Origin: Streptomyces sp. V1I1
GTDB lineage: Bacteria; Actinomycetota; Actinomycetes; Streptomycetales; Streptomycetaceae
Length of the DNA: 64,000 nucleotides
Assembly (NCBI RefSeq): GCF_030817355.1
Contig: NZ_JAUSZH010000001.1
Coordinates: forward strand, 3,845,001 to 3,909,000
Direction of reading: 5' to 3'
The position numbers and the translations under genes are program-made. Position 1 is the stretch's first letter; each line of letters opens with the position of its first letter. Shown one piece after another: positions 51,199-60,116 of this stretch. The notes under the pieces were generated by a model. It was not told the origin of the DNA. It saw only the letters and a program-made list of their open reading frames with translations, and searched no databases.

Positions 51199-53732
51199 GG
51201 TGTGCTCCGTTCAGCAATGTCGAACTGCCTCATGTGGTAGCCAGCATACGTGCCGGCGTTCTTCTCACCCTTGACGACTACGTATTCCAGCTTTCCTGCG
51301 TCAAGGGCGGCATCCAATTCGTCCGCAAGGAGAAGTTCATCGGTATTGCTTTCTCCTCGCTTCCTCATTTCCGCGATGATGTCCAGGAAGTATTCCCTGG
51401 TCCCCTGCGAGACGCGCTTTCCGTTCGGAAGGTTACGGGCACCCAGTTCCGTACCGACGCTGCTCTTCGCCTCGATGACGACATAACCACCGTCTTTACG
51501 TCGCCAGACCTGGTCGAACTGGTCATTTCCGTTCGCAGGGCCATCAAGCGTCTCCCTCACTGCCCCCGGATGACGTTCGGCAATGTAGTGGTGTTCGGCA
51601 GCAGCTTCGCCAAAGTCCTCGGCTGCATCACGCATGACGCTGTGGGACTCCTTGTAGGCTCCCACGCTCTCCCCCCGGTGCGCTGCCGAGTCCACTGTGT
51701 CCAGGAGGTCGTGTGCCTCCGTGGTCTCTTTCTTCCACGCGTCCATGAGCTGGTCGTGGCGGATGGCAAGGTGACGTTTCAGCGCTGCCTCGTCCAACGT
51801 CTTGAGCCTTTCAGGGCTCGTTACATCGCCCGTTCCCCTCTTGTCCCAGCCACCGATGTAGTCGGGCTTGATGGGCTCGGGACCTTCCTTGACCGTGACC
51901 CACGGATGATTCTCGGATGCCCTGGTCAGCTGGGGAGGCGTGAACCCGCTCTCGTCGACAAGTTCCAGCTTCTTCCGGTTGCCGTTTTTCTTGTAGAAAT
52001 CCTCGAAGTACCCGGGCTCGTGGTTGGCCCGGTAGACCTGGATCTCCGCGATCTGCTCGTCCGTGAGCGAACCGCGCGGACCGTACGGGTTGTCGCCGTC
52101 GCGCATGAAGCTGGGACGCTCGATCACCCGGGGCGGCGTGGATGCGCCATCACCCGGGGAAGTCGCGTCGTCGCCGGCGCGGGCCGCGTCGCCCGCCGCG
52201 TCGTTGCCAGTGCGGCCCAGTTCGTCCAAGCCACCCCCGCCCGGCGTCTCGGGGCGCGCCGGGAGACCTTCGTCGACCGCCCCGGTCGGGAGGTCGCGGC
52301 CGCCGCCGCCCGCGCCCGGAGTCTCCGAGCGGCCGCCCGGGACGGTGTTGTCGCCGAGGTTGCCGCCGGGCGGAGTGCTTCCTGCACCGGGGGTGTTGTC
52401 GCCGGTCCGGCCCGCGCCGCCCGCCGCGTTGTCCAGCTCGTTGGTCGGCAGGTTGTCGCCCGCCGTGCCGCCCGGGAGGTTGTTGCCAACCTGGCCCGTT
52501 GGCAGGTTGTCGCCCACGCCGCCGCCCGGCGTGTGGTCGACCGCTCCGCCGCCCGGTGCGTCGTCGCCCAACCGCCCCACATCGCCCAGGTTGTCGACCA
52601 AGCTGTCGCCGAGGCGGGTGACACCGCCCGCGTTGTCTCCGACGTGGGCCGCGCCCGCGCCGACCAGGGCCGGTTCGCGGGTCGGGTTCGGCACGCGGGG
52701 GTTGTCCGCGCCGGCGGTCGGGTTGGCAGGGTCGGCTCCCTGGCCGCCCGGCTCCTTGGTGGCCGCGGAGTGGTGCTGCTGGAGGGTGCCGTCCTCCTTG
52801 AGGAGGTTGCCCTTGCCGTCGACGTAGACGGTGTTGCCGTCCAAGTCGGTCACCTTGGCCGTGCCTTCGGGCAGGGCGGTCGTGCCCTCGGGGACCTTGA
52901 CCGCGCCCTCGGGTACCGGCATCGAACCGGCCGGGGGCGGTGTGCCGTCGGGCATCTTGACCATGCCGTCGCCGAGGTCGACCGCGCCCTTGGGGATCGC
53001 CGCGCCCTCGGGCAGTTGGACCGTGCCCTTCGGGACCTCGAACGCGCCCTTGGGGATCGCCGCGCCCTCGGGCAGGTGGAGCGTGCCGTCGGGCATCTTG
53101 AACGAGCCCTCCGGCAGCGTGATCGCACCCTCGGGAAATGCCGGAATCTCGATCTTCCCCATGCCCTTGAGGCCGGCCATCACATCGCCGATCTTCGACA
53201 GGCCCGCACCGGCGCCCTTGAAGATGTACGTCGTCGGGTCGATCGCCCGGCCCGCCTTGCCCGCGAAGGACAGGGCCTTGGCCGCCGCGCCCGCCTTGCC
53301 CGCGCCGGCCGCCGCGCCTCCGGCGCCGCCGGTGAAGACGGTCGTCACCACGTTGAAGGTGACCGCGCCGACCGCCCGGGCGGGGTTCTCGCCCCACTGG
53401 TCCCAGGCCACCAGCGCCTTGCCCGTCTCCTTCATCGCCGTACGCGAGTCCCGCAGCCAGGCGGGCATGTCCTTGTCGTCGGCCATCCAGAACGCCGCGT
53501 TCGCACCCGGGATCGAGGTGATCAACAGACCGGTGGCGAGCTTGCCCAGACCGACCCACGCCTGGCCCGCGGCGTCCCAGCCGCTGAAGCCGACCAGGGT
53601 GCCCAAGCCCTTGATGGTGCCCCAGACTCCGTCGACGATGACGCCCTTGCCGAAGTCCCAGGCGTGCTCCCACACCTGCCACGCAGGCGTCGACTCCTCG
53701 ACCGCGTCACCCCAGGGCCGCCGGTTCCCCCT
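51195..53732 (-). CDS. Polymorphic toxin with C-terminal nuclease-like domain, 5'-truncated
   Basis: The frame is open from 53732 and encodes VEESTPAWQVWEHAWDFGKG, normally an internal segment of much longer secreted toxins; the first usable start is GTG 53675 (826 residues). There follow a helical region, PEG-type repeats (LPEGSFKMPDGTLHLPEGAA, about residues 180-275), a Gly/Asp/Asn-rich stretch (290-520) and a C-terminal domain (560-826) with NDQFDQVWRRKDGGYVVIEA then KSS and SQGTREYF. The D...ExK arrangement suggests a PD-(D/E)XK nuclease fold. No secretion signal remains, so it may be non-functional unless expressed internally. Confidence 0.75.
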   Translation of the reverse strand, partial: RGNRRPWGDAVEESTPAWQVWEHAWDFGKGVIVDGVWGTIKGLGTLVGFSGWDAAGQAWVGLGKLATGLLITSIPGANAAFWMADDKDMPAWLRDSRTAMKETGKALVAWDQWGENPARAVGAVTFNVVTTVFTGGAGGAAAGAGKAGAAAKALSFAGKAGRAIDPTTYIFKGAGAGLSKIGDVMAGLKGMGKIEIPAFPEGAITLPEGSFKMPDGTLHLPEGAAIPKGAFEVPKGTVQLPEGAAIPKGAVDLGDGMVKMPDGTPPPAGSMPVPEGAVKVPEGTTALPEGTAKVTDLDGNTVYVDGKGNLLKEDGTLQQHHSAATKEPGGQGADPANPTAGADNPRVPNPTREPALVGAGAAHVGDNAGGVTRLGDSLVDNLGDVGRLGDDAPGGGAVDHTPGGGVGDNLPTGQVGNNLPGGTAGDNLPTNELDNAAGGAGRTGDNTPGAGSTPPGGNLGDNTVPGGRSETPGAGGGGRDLPTGAVDEGLPARPETPGGGGLDELGRTGNDAAGDAARAGDDATSPGDGASTPPRVIERPSFMRDGDNPYGPRGSLTDEQIAEIQVYRANHEPGYFEDFYKKNGNRKKLELVDESGFTPPQLTRASENHPWVTVKEGPEPIKPDYIGGWDKRGTGDVTSPERLKTLDEAALKRHLAIRHDQLMDAWKKETTEAHDLLDTVDSAAHRGESVGAYKESHSVMRDAAEDFGEAAAEHHYIAERHPGAVRETLDGPANGNDQFDQVWRRKDGGYVVIEAKSSVGTELGARNLPNGKRVSQGTREYFLDIIAEMRKRGESNTDELLLADELDAALDAGKLEYVVVKGEKNAGTYAGYHMRQFDIAERSTP

Positions 53733-53768
53733 TCACTCCTTGCCCGTGATCATTCGGACGTCTGAAAC

Positions 53769-54020
53769 GTGCCGTCAGTTCCCAAGTTGAGCCGAAGAGC
53801 GTCGGTGCGCGCAATGATGCACGGGCGCCCTCCGCGCGCCCCACCCAGACCACTGGCGCATCCGGAGCGCGAGCGCTTCGCCCGGGCACTGGCAGAGGCG
53901 ATCAGCGATCCGGAGCTGCACGCCCTGCCGCTCTGCAGGAGCGTCGACCAGTGGGCCGACAACACCGACTTCCTCGCGCAGGGCCTGGGGGGCCTTCGGC
54001 GGGCGGCGGAATGCGGTTGA
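53769..54020 (+). pseudogene. Possible gene fragment
   Basis: The frame includes HPERERFARALAEAISDPEL then HALPLCRSVDQWADNTDFLA, which looks protein-like, but it has no domain I recognise and is flanked by the truncated toxin and an insertion sequence. The sequence from here to 54240 holds nothing else. Confidence 0.25.
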
Positions 54021-54350
54021 TTTGCCCGGTGCTCAAGCTCTTGTCGCAGCCCCGGTGACCTGGTTGTGTACCGCAGACGATCTCGAACAGGACCGCCGAC
54101 GGGCCGCGCGTTCCGCCGTGGGTACGAGGTCGACGATGGGAGCCGTGGCACCAGTGACAGAGCAGAAAGTACGAGGCACTCTGCCTCAGGGACTCGGTGA
54201 CGCAGCATCAGTTGTCCGACATCAGCTGTCAGATGTCAGAAGCTGTTGTCTTTCCGAACTTGAGGACTGCGTTTCCGCTGGTCGGGCATGGGGCGGGCGT
54301 TCCCGTGGGAGTGGTGGCGTGTCGTGTCGTCGCTCCGGTGGAGGTTGTGG

Positions 54351-54904
54351 ATGCCGTCGGTGGTGGGGCTGCTGGAACAGCGCGAGGTCGCCGCCCGCCG
54401 TCGCGTGGATGGGCTGCGGGAGGAGGCCGACCGCATCCAGGCCGAGTTGGCCGTGGCCGAGCTGGAATGGCGGGAGTGGACCATCGCCCGCTCGCGGGTC
54501 GGCGAGGTGCTGGCCCCCGTGGAGGAGCCCGGGCAAGGCCACGCCCAGGCCGATGGGACAGCGCCGGCCATGGGACAGGCCGAGGAGGCATCGTCAGCGC
54601 CGACCGCGGCGAAGTCGAAGTCGCAGGTGCCGGTGTGGCGTGAGGGGCTGGCCTGGTCGGTGCTGTCGGTGGATTACCAGCGCATCCTGGAAGTGCTCGC
54701 GGACCGGTCCCGGCTCCATCAAGGGCCGCTGACCTGCCAGGAGATGGCCGCGGTGTTCGGCATGGACGTGGTGCCGGCGCGGGTGGAGGCACTGCGGTCG
54801 AAGGCGAAACGTCTGGTCGCGCGCGGCTGGCTGGCCGAGCCCGCGCCGGGCCGGGCCGGTTCACGCTCGCGCAGGGTGTGGCCGGGCCAGGCGGCGGGTC
54901 ATGA
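54351..54904 (+). CDS. Passenger gene of the insertion sequence, frameshift near its end
   Basis: From ATG 54351 (GGAGGTTGTGG upstream) the product reads MPSVVGLLEQREVAARRRVD, a coiled coil GLREEADRIQAELAVAELEW, and a winged-helix-like end VLADRSRLHQGPLTCQEMAA then VFGMDVVPARVEALRSKAKR. A one-base shift at about 54857 leads to RFTLAQGVAGPGGGS-stop. Similar proteins accompany many Streptomyces transposase genes and may be DNA-binding. Its 3' end overlaps the transposase gene. Confidence 0.55.
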
Positions 54905-55778
54905 GCAGGATCATCGACCAGTAGATCATCGCTTCGGCGCTGGTGGTGCGGCGCTCGTAGTCGCGTGCCAGGCGGCGGGTGCGCATCAGGTGGGCGAAGA
55001 GGCGCTCGACGATCCACCGCTTGGGCAGGACCACGAAGCCGCGCATGTCGTCGCTGCGTTTGACGATCGCCAGGACCAGGGCGAGCACGGTGAGGCAGTA
55101 GGCGACGAGGCTGCCGGTGTAGCCGCCGTCGGCCCAGACCAGCTCCAACTGGTGGTGTGTGGCGGCGACTTGCCGCAGAAGCACGTGGGCGGCGGTGCGG
55201 TCGCCGACATCCGCGGCGGTGACCATCACGCCCAGCAGCAGGCCGAGCGTGTCGACCACGACGTGCCGCTTGCGGCCATTGATCAGCTTGCCGCCGTCGA
55301 AGCCACGGCTGTCGGAGCCGACGACGGCGTCCGCCTTGACGGACTGCGAGTCGATCACACCGGCCGTCGGCTCCACGTCGCGGCACAGCTTCTCGCGGAC
55401 CTTGGCGCGCAGCCGGTCGTGGAACTCCTTGACCAGCAGGTGGTCGCGCCAGCGGCGGAAGAACGCGTAGACCCGGTCCCACGGCGGGAAGTCCGCCGGC
55501 ATCGCCCGCCACTTGATGCCATTGTCGACCAGGTAGCGGATCGCATCGAGTATCGCCCGGTGGCAGTACGCCTCCGGCTGCCCTCCCCGGCCGCGCAACC
55601 AGCCCGGCACCGGCAGCAGCGGCCGGACCACGGCCCACTCCGCGTCCGTCATGTCCGAGGGATAGCGCCGAACACGTTCCGGGTGATCGGCCGCATTCCC
55701 GAACCGGTGAGCGACACAATCACACGACGGTGCAACCGAGTTGAACTCCACCGGCTCCAGCACGTACAACTGCGGCAA
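54861..55778 (-). CDS. IS5-family transposase
   Basis: The product (305 residues, or 263 from ATG 55652) has the IS5 pattern: MTDAEWAVVRPLLPVPGWLR, then AILDAIRYLVDNGIKWRAMP, the DDE-domain strands GVIDSQSVKADAVVGSDSRG, GKLINGRKRHVVVDTLGLLL, LELVWADGGYTGSLVAYCLT and RWIVERLFAHLMRTRRLARD then YERR. The Asp of GVIDSQ, Asp of VWADGGY and Glu of IVER are the likely catalytic triad. It appears intact. Confidence 0.85.
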   Translation of the reverse strand: MPQLYVLEPVEFNSVAPSCDCVAHRFGNAADHPERVRRYPSDMTDAEWAVVRPLLPVPGWLRGRGGQPEAYCHRAILDAIRYLVDNGIKWRAMPADFPPWDRVYAFFRRWRDHLLVKEFHDRLRAKVREKLCRDVEPTAGVIDSQSVKADAVVGSDSRGFDGGKLINGRKRHVVVDTLGLLLGVMVTAADVGDRTAAHVLLRQVAATHHQLELVWADGGYTGSLVAYCLTVLALVLAIVKRSDDMRGFVVLPKRWIVERLFAHLMRTRRLARDYERRTTSAEAMIYWSMILLMTRRLARPHPARA

Positions 55779-55968
55779 CAGGGTCTCCTGGATCTCGGTT
55801 GGCTTCGCAACCCCGAGCTACCAAGAGGCCCTGTCTTCATGCCCGCAGTCGGCAGCAACCACCCGATCGAGACTCCCGTTCGACGCACACCCCTCAAGAT
55901 CGGAACGACAACAGCTACTCAGACATCAGCTGTCGGCATCAGCCGTCAGGCATCGGAGAGAGGGTGCA

Positions 55969-56466
55969 TCAGGCGGCCTGCTCCAGCTTCTTGGCGCCTG
56001 CCTCGGCCGCCGAGATGCCGAAGATGTCGACCGCGTGGTAGTACGTCCAGGCCGTGCCGTTGCAAGCCGTCCTGGTAGCGCCCGAGTAGTTGGCGCAGAC
56101 GCGCTTGAGATCCTCGTAGAACGCTGAGTCGATGCGGGCCTTGTTGGCGGAGAAGATGCCGGCCGCCTTGTGGTTGCGGTAGCCGAAGTCGTGGCGGGCG
56201 CAGGCAGTTCGGAAGGGGAAGCCGAACGGGTTGTCGGGCGAGGAGCTGCAGTAGTCCGTCGACCAGTCGAAGCCGTACGCGGCCCAGGTGCCCTGGTTCT
56301 GACGGGCGGCGTTCCAGGCGTTGTAGCTGGAGGCGCTCGTCCGGGTCCAGGAGCTGAGGACCTGGGGCTTGTCCGCGGGGGCCGCCGAGGCGGACGCGGC
56401 CGGGATCAGGGAGATGGGCACCGACAGAACGGCGGCAGCGAGGGGTGAGGCGAAACGACGACGCAT
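55969..56466 (-). CDS. Secreted phospholipase A2
   Basis: The 165-residue product has a signal peptide (RRRFASPLAAAVLSVPISLI, cleavage near ASASAAP) and the prokaryotic phospholipase A2 domain: WAAYGFDWSTDYCSSSPDNP, then the catalytic FRTACARHDFGYRN, with His and Asp in ARHDFGY, and four Cys that would form two disulfides. It resembles the well-known Streptomyces violaceoruber enzyme, which hydrolyses the sn-2 ester of phospholipids with calcium. The start at 56466 is the first ATG before the signal core. Confidence 0.9.
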   Translation of the reverse strand: MRRRFASPLAAAVLSVPISLIPAASASAAPADKPQVLSSWTRTSASSYNAWNAARQNQGTWAAYGFDWSTDYCSSSPDNPFGFPFRTACARHDFGYRNHKAAGIFSANKARIDSAFYEDLKRVCANYSGATRTACNGTAWTYYHAVDIFGISAAEAGAKKLEQAA

Positions 56467-56757
56467 GCGTGACCTCCATGGGTGGGGGCCGTGCACCCCG
56501 TGGGATCTCACGAGGCGGCTCAAGCGTGCCGTCATGTCCCTGCCAGAAAAGCCAAAACAGTGCAGGGATAGGCAGATTCCTAAAGCTTCCGGACCTCCAC
56601 GTCTTCGATTTGCCGGGGGAGCTACAGAAGTTCAAGGAAAAGGAAGTTTCAAGGAACGTCAGACCAAACCGCACCCCGCCCCGGTGACGCAGAGAACAGC
56701 CCGAGGCCGACTGCTGGTACCGACCCTCGCCGGCGGACAGCTGGCCAACCTTCTCTG

Positions 56758-57110
56758 ATGACCACCGAGCTGACGCTGCTGTCGCGGGTCTCCTACCGCG
56801 ACCATGAGATCACCGCGCCCGGGCTGCGCGGCCTGCTCACCCTCCTCGCGGGCGAGCTGCGCACAGGGTGCAGCACCGCACTCCTGGTGGACGGGCTCTG
56901 GCCGGACGAGCAACCGGAGAACCCGACCAAGGCGCTGCAGATCCCTGTCTCGCGCGCCCGGGCCCGCCTCGGTGCCGACGTGATCGCAGCACCCCCACCG
57001 GCTACCGCCTCGCGTTGGGCGAGGACCAGGTCGACGCTTCCGCCGTCGTTCTCTGCGCCGCCGCGGGCGCGGAGCGCTCCCGGGCGGGGGACCACGTGGC
57101 GGCGCCGGCA
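56758..57110 (+). pseudogene. SARP/AfsR-type regulator N-terminal fragment, frameshifted
   Basis: The frame encodes TELTLLSRVSYRDHEITAPG, LRGLLTLLAGELRTGCSTAL, LVDGLWPDEQPENPTKALQI and SRARARLGADVI, the N-terminal DNA-binding domain of an AfsR/SARP-type activator. A shift then gives STPTGYRLALGEDQVDASAV. The transcription-activation and ATPase parts are absent; the fragment joins a CoA-ligase piece in the opposite orientation. Confidence 0.55.
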
Positions 57111-57181
57111 ACCGGGTCGGGGATCGCGATGACGGCGGCCTCGGCGACGGCCGGGTGATCCAGCAGGATTTTGTGACGGAG
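57094..57181 (-). pseudogene. Acyl-CoA synthetase C-terminal fragment
   Basis: The minus strand encodes LLDHPAVAEAAVIAIPDPVA then GAA, the typical C-terminal subdomain entry of AMP-forming acyl-CoA synthetases (LxxHPAVxEAAVxGIPDPVxGE). Only about 28 codons are readable. Confidence 0.4.
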
Positions 57182-57676
57182 CGGGGTGCCTGGCCTCACG
57201 GCGCGGCGCCGCCGGCTCCTCACGCGCGGCGCGGTGATCCCGTAGAGGTCCAGGGTGACGTGGCACGTCCATCGCCCAGTGACATCGGCCACATGGACTT
57301 TTGGCACTTGGGTCGCTGAATAGTAGATGGCGCCTTGGCGACATAGTGATATTTGTCCGTCTTGGTGCAGACATGCCCGGCGCAGGGTTTGGCACCATTC
57401 GGCCCGCTCAGCCCTTTCGCCCGTTCATCGAGCGAGCAAGGACTTCTGACGGAGCAACAGAATTTTCCGGAAGTCCAGAAGCCGGACCAGCACGCCTGTG
57501 CGCCCGTTTCAAGAGCCGTCCGGTACTACGAACCGAGATAGTACTGCCGCTCATTGCCCTGACCTGACTCCGCTTCTAAGAATGGCGGCCGCAAGGCGTC
57601 TCCGCAGCTCAGGCGCAGGATCTGCGCTGAGTCGGCGATACCGGAGGCGCTCCGCGATTATCGAGCGAGGTCACGC
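57182..57676. other. Stretch upstream of the CAP gene
   Basis: No gene is seen. A relatively A/T-rich patch at 57300-57360 (TAGTAGATGG, GATATTTGTCC) could carry a promoter. Confidence 0.35.
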
Positions 57677-58393
57677 ATGAGGAAGCATCGCAGGAAGACG
57701 TACTACCGGCAGATAACCATCGCTGCCGTCGCCGTGGGAGCCGTGGCTGTGCCCTCTGCCGCCATGGCCTGCCTGGACACTCAGGAGAACCCGGGCCGCC
57801 AGTCCCACGGCCACTGGAAGAGTGCGAACTCCGAGCAGCGGTGGACGGGTGGCCACTGGGGCCAGAAGCCGACTGCGGGAGCCTCGCAGACGCCCGCTGC
57901 GTCTCCAAGCGCCCCGAAAACCACTACGCCCCCAAGCGCACCGAAGACCACTACGCCCCCAAGCGCACCGAAGACCACCGCGTCTCCAAGCGCCCCGAAG
58001 ACCACCGCCCCGGCATCCGGGGCTGCGGCCAGCGTGTTGAAGCTCGTCAACAGCGAGCGCAGCAAGGTCGGATGCTCTCCGCTGGCCTTGAACGCGAAGC
58101 TGACAAAGGCCGCTCAGGACCACAGCAAGGACATGGCATCCCATCGGAACATGTCCCACACGGGCTCCGACGGATCGTCTCCGGGCGACCGGATCACGCG
58201 TGCGGGTTACAACTGGAGCACCTACGGCGAGAACGTCGCCTACGGCTACACCACACCCGAGAGCGTCATGGCCGGCTGGATGGGCAGCCCCGGCCACAAG
58301 CGCAACATCCTCAACTGTGCGTTCAAGGAGATCGGCATCGGCCTCGCGCAGCCCGGCAATTACTGGACGCAGGACTTCGGAACGGCCCGATAG
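57677..58393 (+). CDS. Secreted CAP-domain (SCP/PR1-like) protein
   Basis: The 238-residue product has a signal peptide (YYRQITIAAVAVGAVAVPSA, ending AMA), a linker with four APKTT(T/A)PPS-type repeats (about residues 75-112), and a CAP domain: VLKLVNSERSKVGCSPLALN, AAQDHSKDMASHRNMSHTGS, AGYNWSTYGENVAYGYTTPE and VMAGWMGSPGHKRNILNCAF, with the conserved His and Glu residues. CAP proteins are secreted and structural or lytic roles are suggested. A strong terminator follows at 58467. Confidence 0.9.
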   Translation: MRKHRRKTYYRQITIAAVAVGAVAVPSAAMACLDTQENPGRQSHGHWKSANSEQRWTGGHWGQKPTAGASQTPAASPSAPKTTTPPSAPKTTTPPSAPKTTASPSAPKTTAPASGAAASVLKLVNSERSKVGCSPLALNAKLTKAAQDHSKDMASHRNMSHTGSDGSSPGDRITRAGYNWSTYGENVAYGYTTPESVMAGWMGSPGHKRNILNCAFKEIGIGLAQPGNYWTQDFGTAR

Positions 58394-58466
58394 AGGGCAC
58401 AAGGATCCGCCCACCACTTGCCCCGGCTCACTTCTGCGGGGATGGTGCGCATTTTCCACCGGATGA

Positions 58467-58496
58467 AAGGCCCCGACCGTCGCCAGTCGGGGCCTT
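58467..58496 (+). terminator. Rho-independent-type terminator after the CAP gene
   Basis: AAGGCCCCGAC at 58467-58477 pairs perfectly with GTCGGGGCCTT at 58486-58496 around an 8-base loop, followed by CGTCGTC. Confidence 0.75.
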
Positions 58497-58601
58497 CGTC
58501 GTCGGCGCGTCACAAAAGCAGTGTATGCATGTGAACTGGCCCCTTCGCCTCGCCGACGCAGACCTCACGACGGCCGGAGGGAGCCGCCCCGGGGAGTCCC
58601 C

Positions 58602-59777
58602 TCAGCCGCCGCTCAAAGGAGTGTCCGGAGCCATATGGTTGGCGATCGAGATCAAGACCGCGGTGCTGGAATTGTCGTCGGCGTTGTTGCCGGTGCCCTG
58701 TGTCGCGACCCTCGCGATCGCGATCTTCTTGGAAGGCAGATAGGCGACCGTTGCCTGACAGCCGGCGAATGACGGATTCTGCAGGAGCCAGGTCTTCTGT
58801 ACGAACACCCCAAGGGCGAAGGAGGCCGTCGGCGACACCTTGGAGACGGGTGTGATCTGTTCCTTGTACGACTCGGGCGTCAGCAGCTTCCCTTCGCCCA
58901 ACGCCGTCACGGACTTCCCCAGATCCTCCAATGTTCCCGTCATGATTGCTCCCGGTGCCAGCGTCCATGACGGATTCCAGTAGGTGGAGTCCTCGAATAC
59001 GCCCCGTTCGTTGTCGAAGGCATGGAGCACCGGGTAGGCGATCTCGGCTGTGGACGGGTTTTCGGTCTGGGTCAGGCCGAGGGGCTTCAAGATTTCATTC
59101 CGCATCACTTCCGCCAGGGGCTTCTTCTCCACCTTCGAGATGATGTCACCCAGGATCACCCAATTGGCGTGCGAATAGACAAAACCCGCTCCCGGGGGTT
59201 TCACAAGGGGCTTGGAAACGGAGATCTTCACCCGTTCTTCCGCCGACCATTGACTGAACGGATTCTTGTAGAGTTCGGCCAAGAACTTAGGATCCCGGAC
59301 GTAGTCCGAGTATCCGGAGGTGGCAGAGGCCAGCATCTTCATAGTGATCTCGTCCGCGTGCGGAAGGTCGGGGCGCCACCGGGAAATCTTGTCGTCAAGC
59401 TCGACCTTGCCCTCGTCGACGAGCTTGAGCAATTCGGTCGTCAAATAGGGAATCGCAACCGACCCGATCCGGAAATGCATGTCCGTCGAAACAGGGACGC
59501 CCGTCATCGACTCTCCTGAAGCGACGGTCGAAATTCTTTTGCCGTCGACCCACACCCCTGCCATGGCTGCATTGAGTTTGTACGTCTTCAGGGAGTCTTC
59601 GACCTGCTTCTTGGTGAAGTCGGCGGTGTCGGCCGGAATGCACGTGCCACCTTGAGAGATCTGGCCGGACGGACATGACTTCGCCGCGCTCTCGGCCTCC
59701 GTGAAGGCGCAGCCCGCCGGCGAAGCGCCCAAGAGCAGTTGCAGGCACATGAGGGTGACCGTCTTGGGTCTACGCAC
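58602..59777 (-). CDS. Serine beta-lactamase/DD-peptidase-like lipoprotein lacking the catalytic Lys
   Basis: The 391-residue product has a lipoprotein-type start (TVTLMCLQLLLGASPAGC, Cys23) and a class C beta-lactamase-like domain: MAGVWVDGKRISTVASGESM, MHFRIGSVAIPYLTTELLKL, VDEGKVELDDKISRWRPDLP, SATSGYSDYV and GFVYSHANWVILGDIISKVE. The SxxK motif is Ser106-Val-Ala-Ile109, and the YxN motif is Tyr201-Ser-His203, so two of the catalytic residues are replaced. It is probably a binding protein and not an enzyme. GTG 59777 follows GGAGG. Confidence 0.8.
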   Translation of the reverse strand: MRRPKTVTLMCLQLLLGASPAGCAFTEAESAAKSCPSGQISQGGTCIPADTADFTKKQVEDSLKTYKLNAAMAGVWVDGKRISTVASGESMTGVPVSTDMHFRIGSVAIPYLTTELLKLVDEGKVELDDKISRWRPDLPHADEITMKMLASATSGYSDYVRDPKFLAELYKNPFSQWSAEERVKISVSKPLVKPPGAGFVYSHANWVILGDIISKVEKKPLAEVMRNEILKPLGLTQTENPSTAEIAYPVLHAFDNERGVFEDSTYWNPSWTLAPGAIMTGTLEDLGKSVTALGEGKLLTPESYKEQITPVSKVSPTASFALGVFVQKTWLLQNPSFAGCQATVAYLPSKKIAIARVATQGTGNNADDNSSTAVLISIANHMAPDTPLSGG

Positions 59778-59973
59778 GGTGGAGCCTCCATGCAGGTCGA
59801 ATACCGCGATCCCTTATATCGCAATTGCGGACTTTGTCCGGATGCTAACCGTCGGCGTCAGCCGTCGCGCTTCAGACTGCGAGCGGCCCGAGCCCGCGTC
59901 TCCGTTGGAGGCGGCCAGGTCCGCCGCCACGGCGACCGTGTTCCGGCGGCCGGCCAGGAGTTCCACGGACGCA

Positions 59974-60116
59974 TCAAGTCCGGCCTTTTCCTGGCCGGTT
60001 ATATCGTCGCCGGGGACACGGAGGACGACGTGGCCGCCAATATGGACAAGGTGGCGGCCTGGTTCTCCGGGCAGGCCAGACGGCGTTCCACCGAGTCCAT
60101 GGGCGGCACACATTGA
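59974..60116 (+). pseudogene. ATP-grasp-like C-terminal fragment
   Basis: The frame encodes RIKSGLFLAGYIVAGDTEDD then VAANMDKVAAWFSGQARRRS, resembling the final strand and helix of ATP-grasp ligases (GYxVAxGDTxEEAxxNxxKV). The upstream part is not readable as ATP-grasp. Its stop overlaps the TTG start of the rhodanese gene (TTGA), suggesting an ancestral operon. Bases 59778-59973 hold no gene. Confidence 0.35.

Larger units (their letters stand above)
54241..55916. mobile_element. IS5-type insertion sequence with a passenger gene
   Basis: The element is bounded by 25-base inverted repeats: AGCTGTTGTCTTTCCGAACT at 54241 and the reverse complement of 55892-55916, two mismatches. It contains the transposase (minus strand) and a convergent passenger gene. 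Just outside both ends lies GACATCAGCTGTC (54218-54230 and 55922-55934), so the repeats may extend further or the target may be duplicated. Confidence 0.75.

Noticed and set aside
51234..53765. 843-codon plus-strand gene
   Set aside because: It lies exactly antisense to the toxin gene, is rich in Arg and Val with no motif, and is the usual high-GC shadow frame.
53775..53792. A further tRNA-Gly att core (TTCCCAAGTTGAGC)
   Set aside because: Only the anticodon loop word matches; the stem bases differ and no arm repeat or T arm is near.
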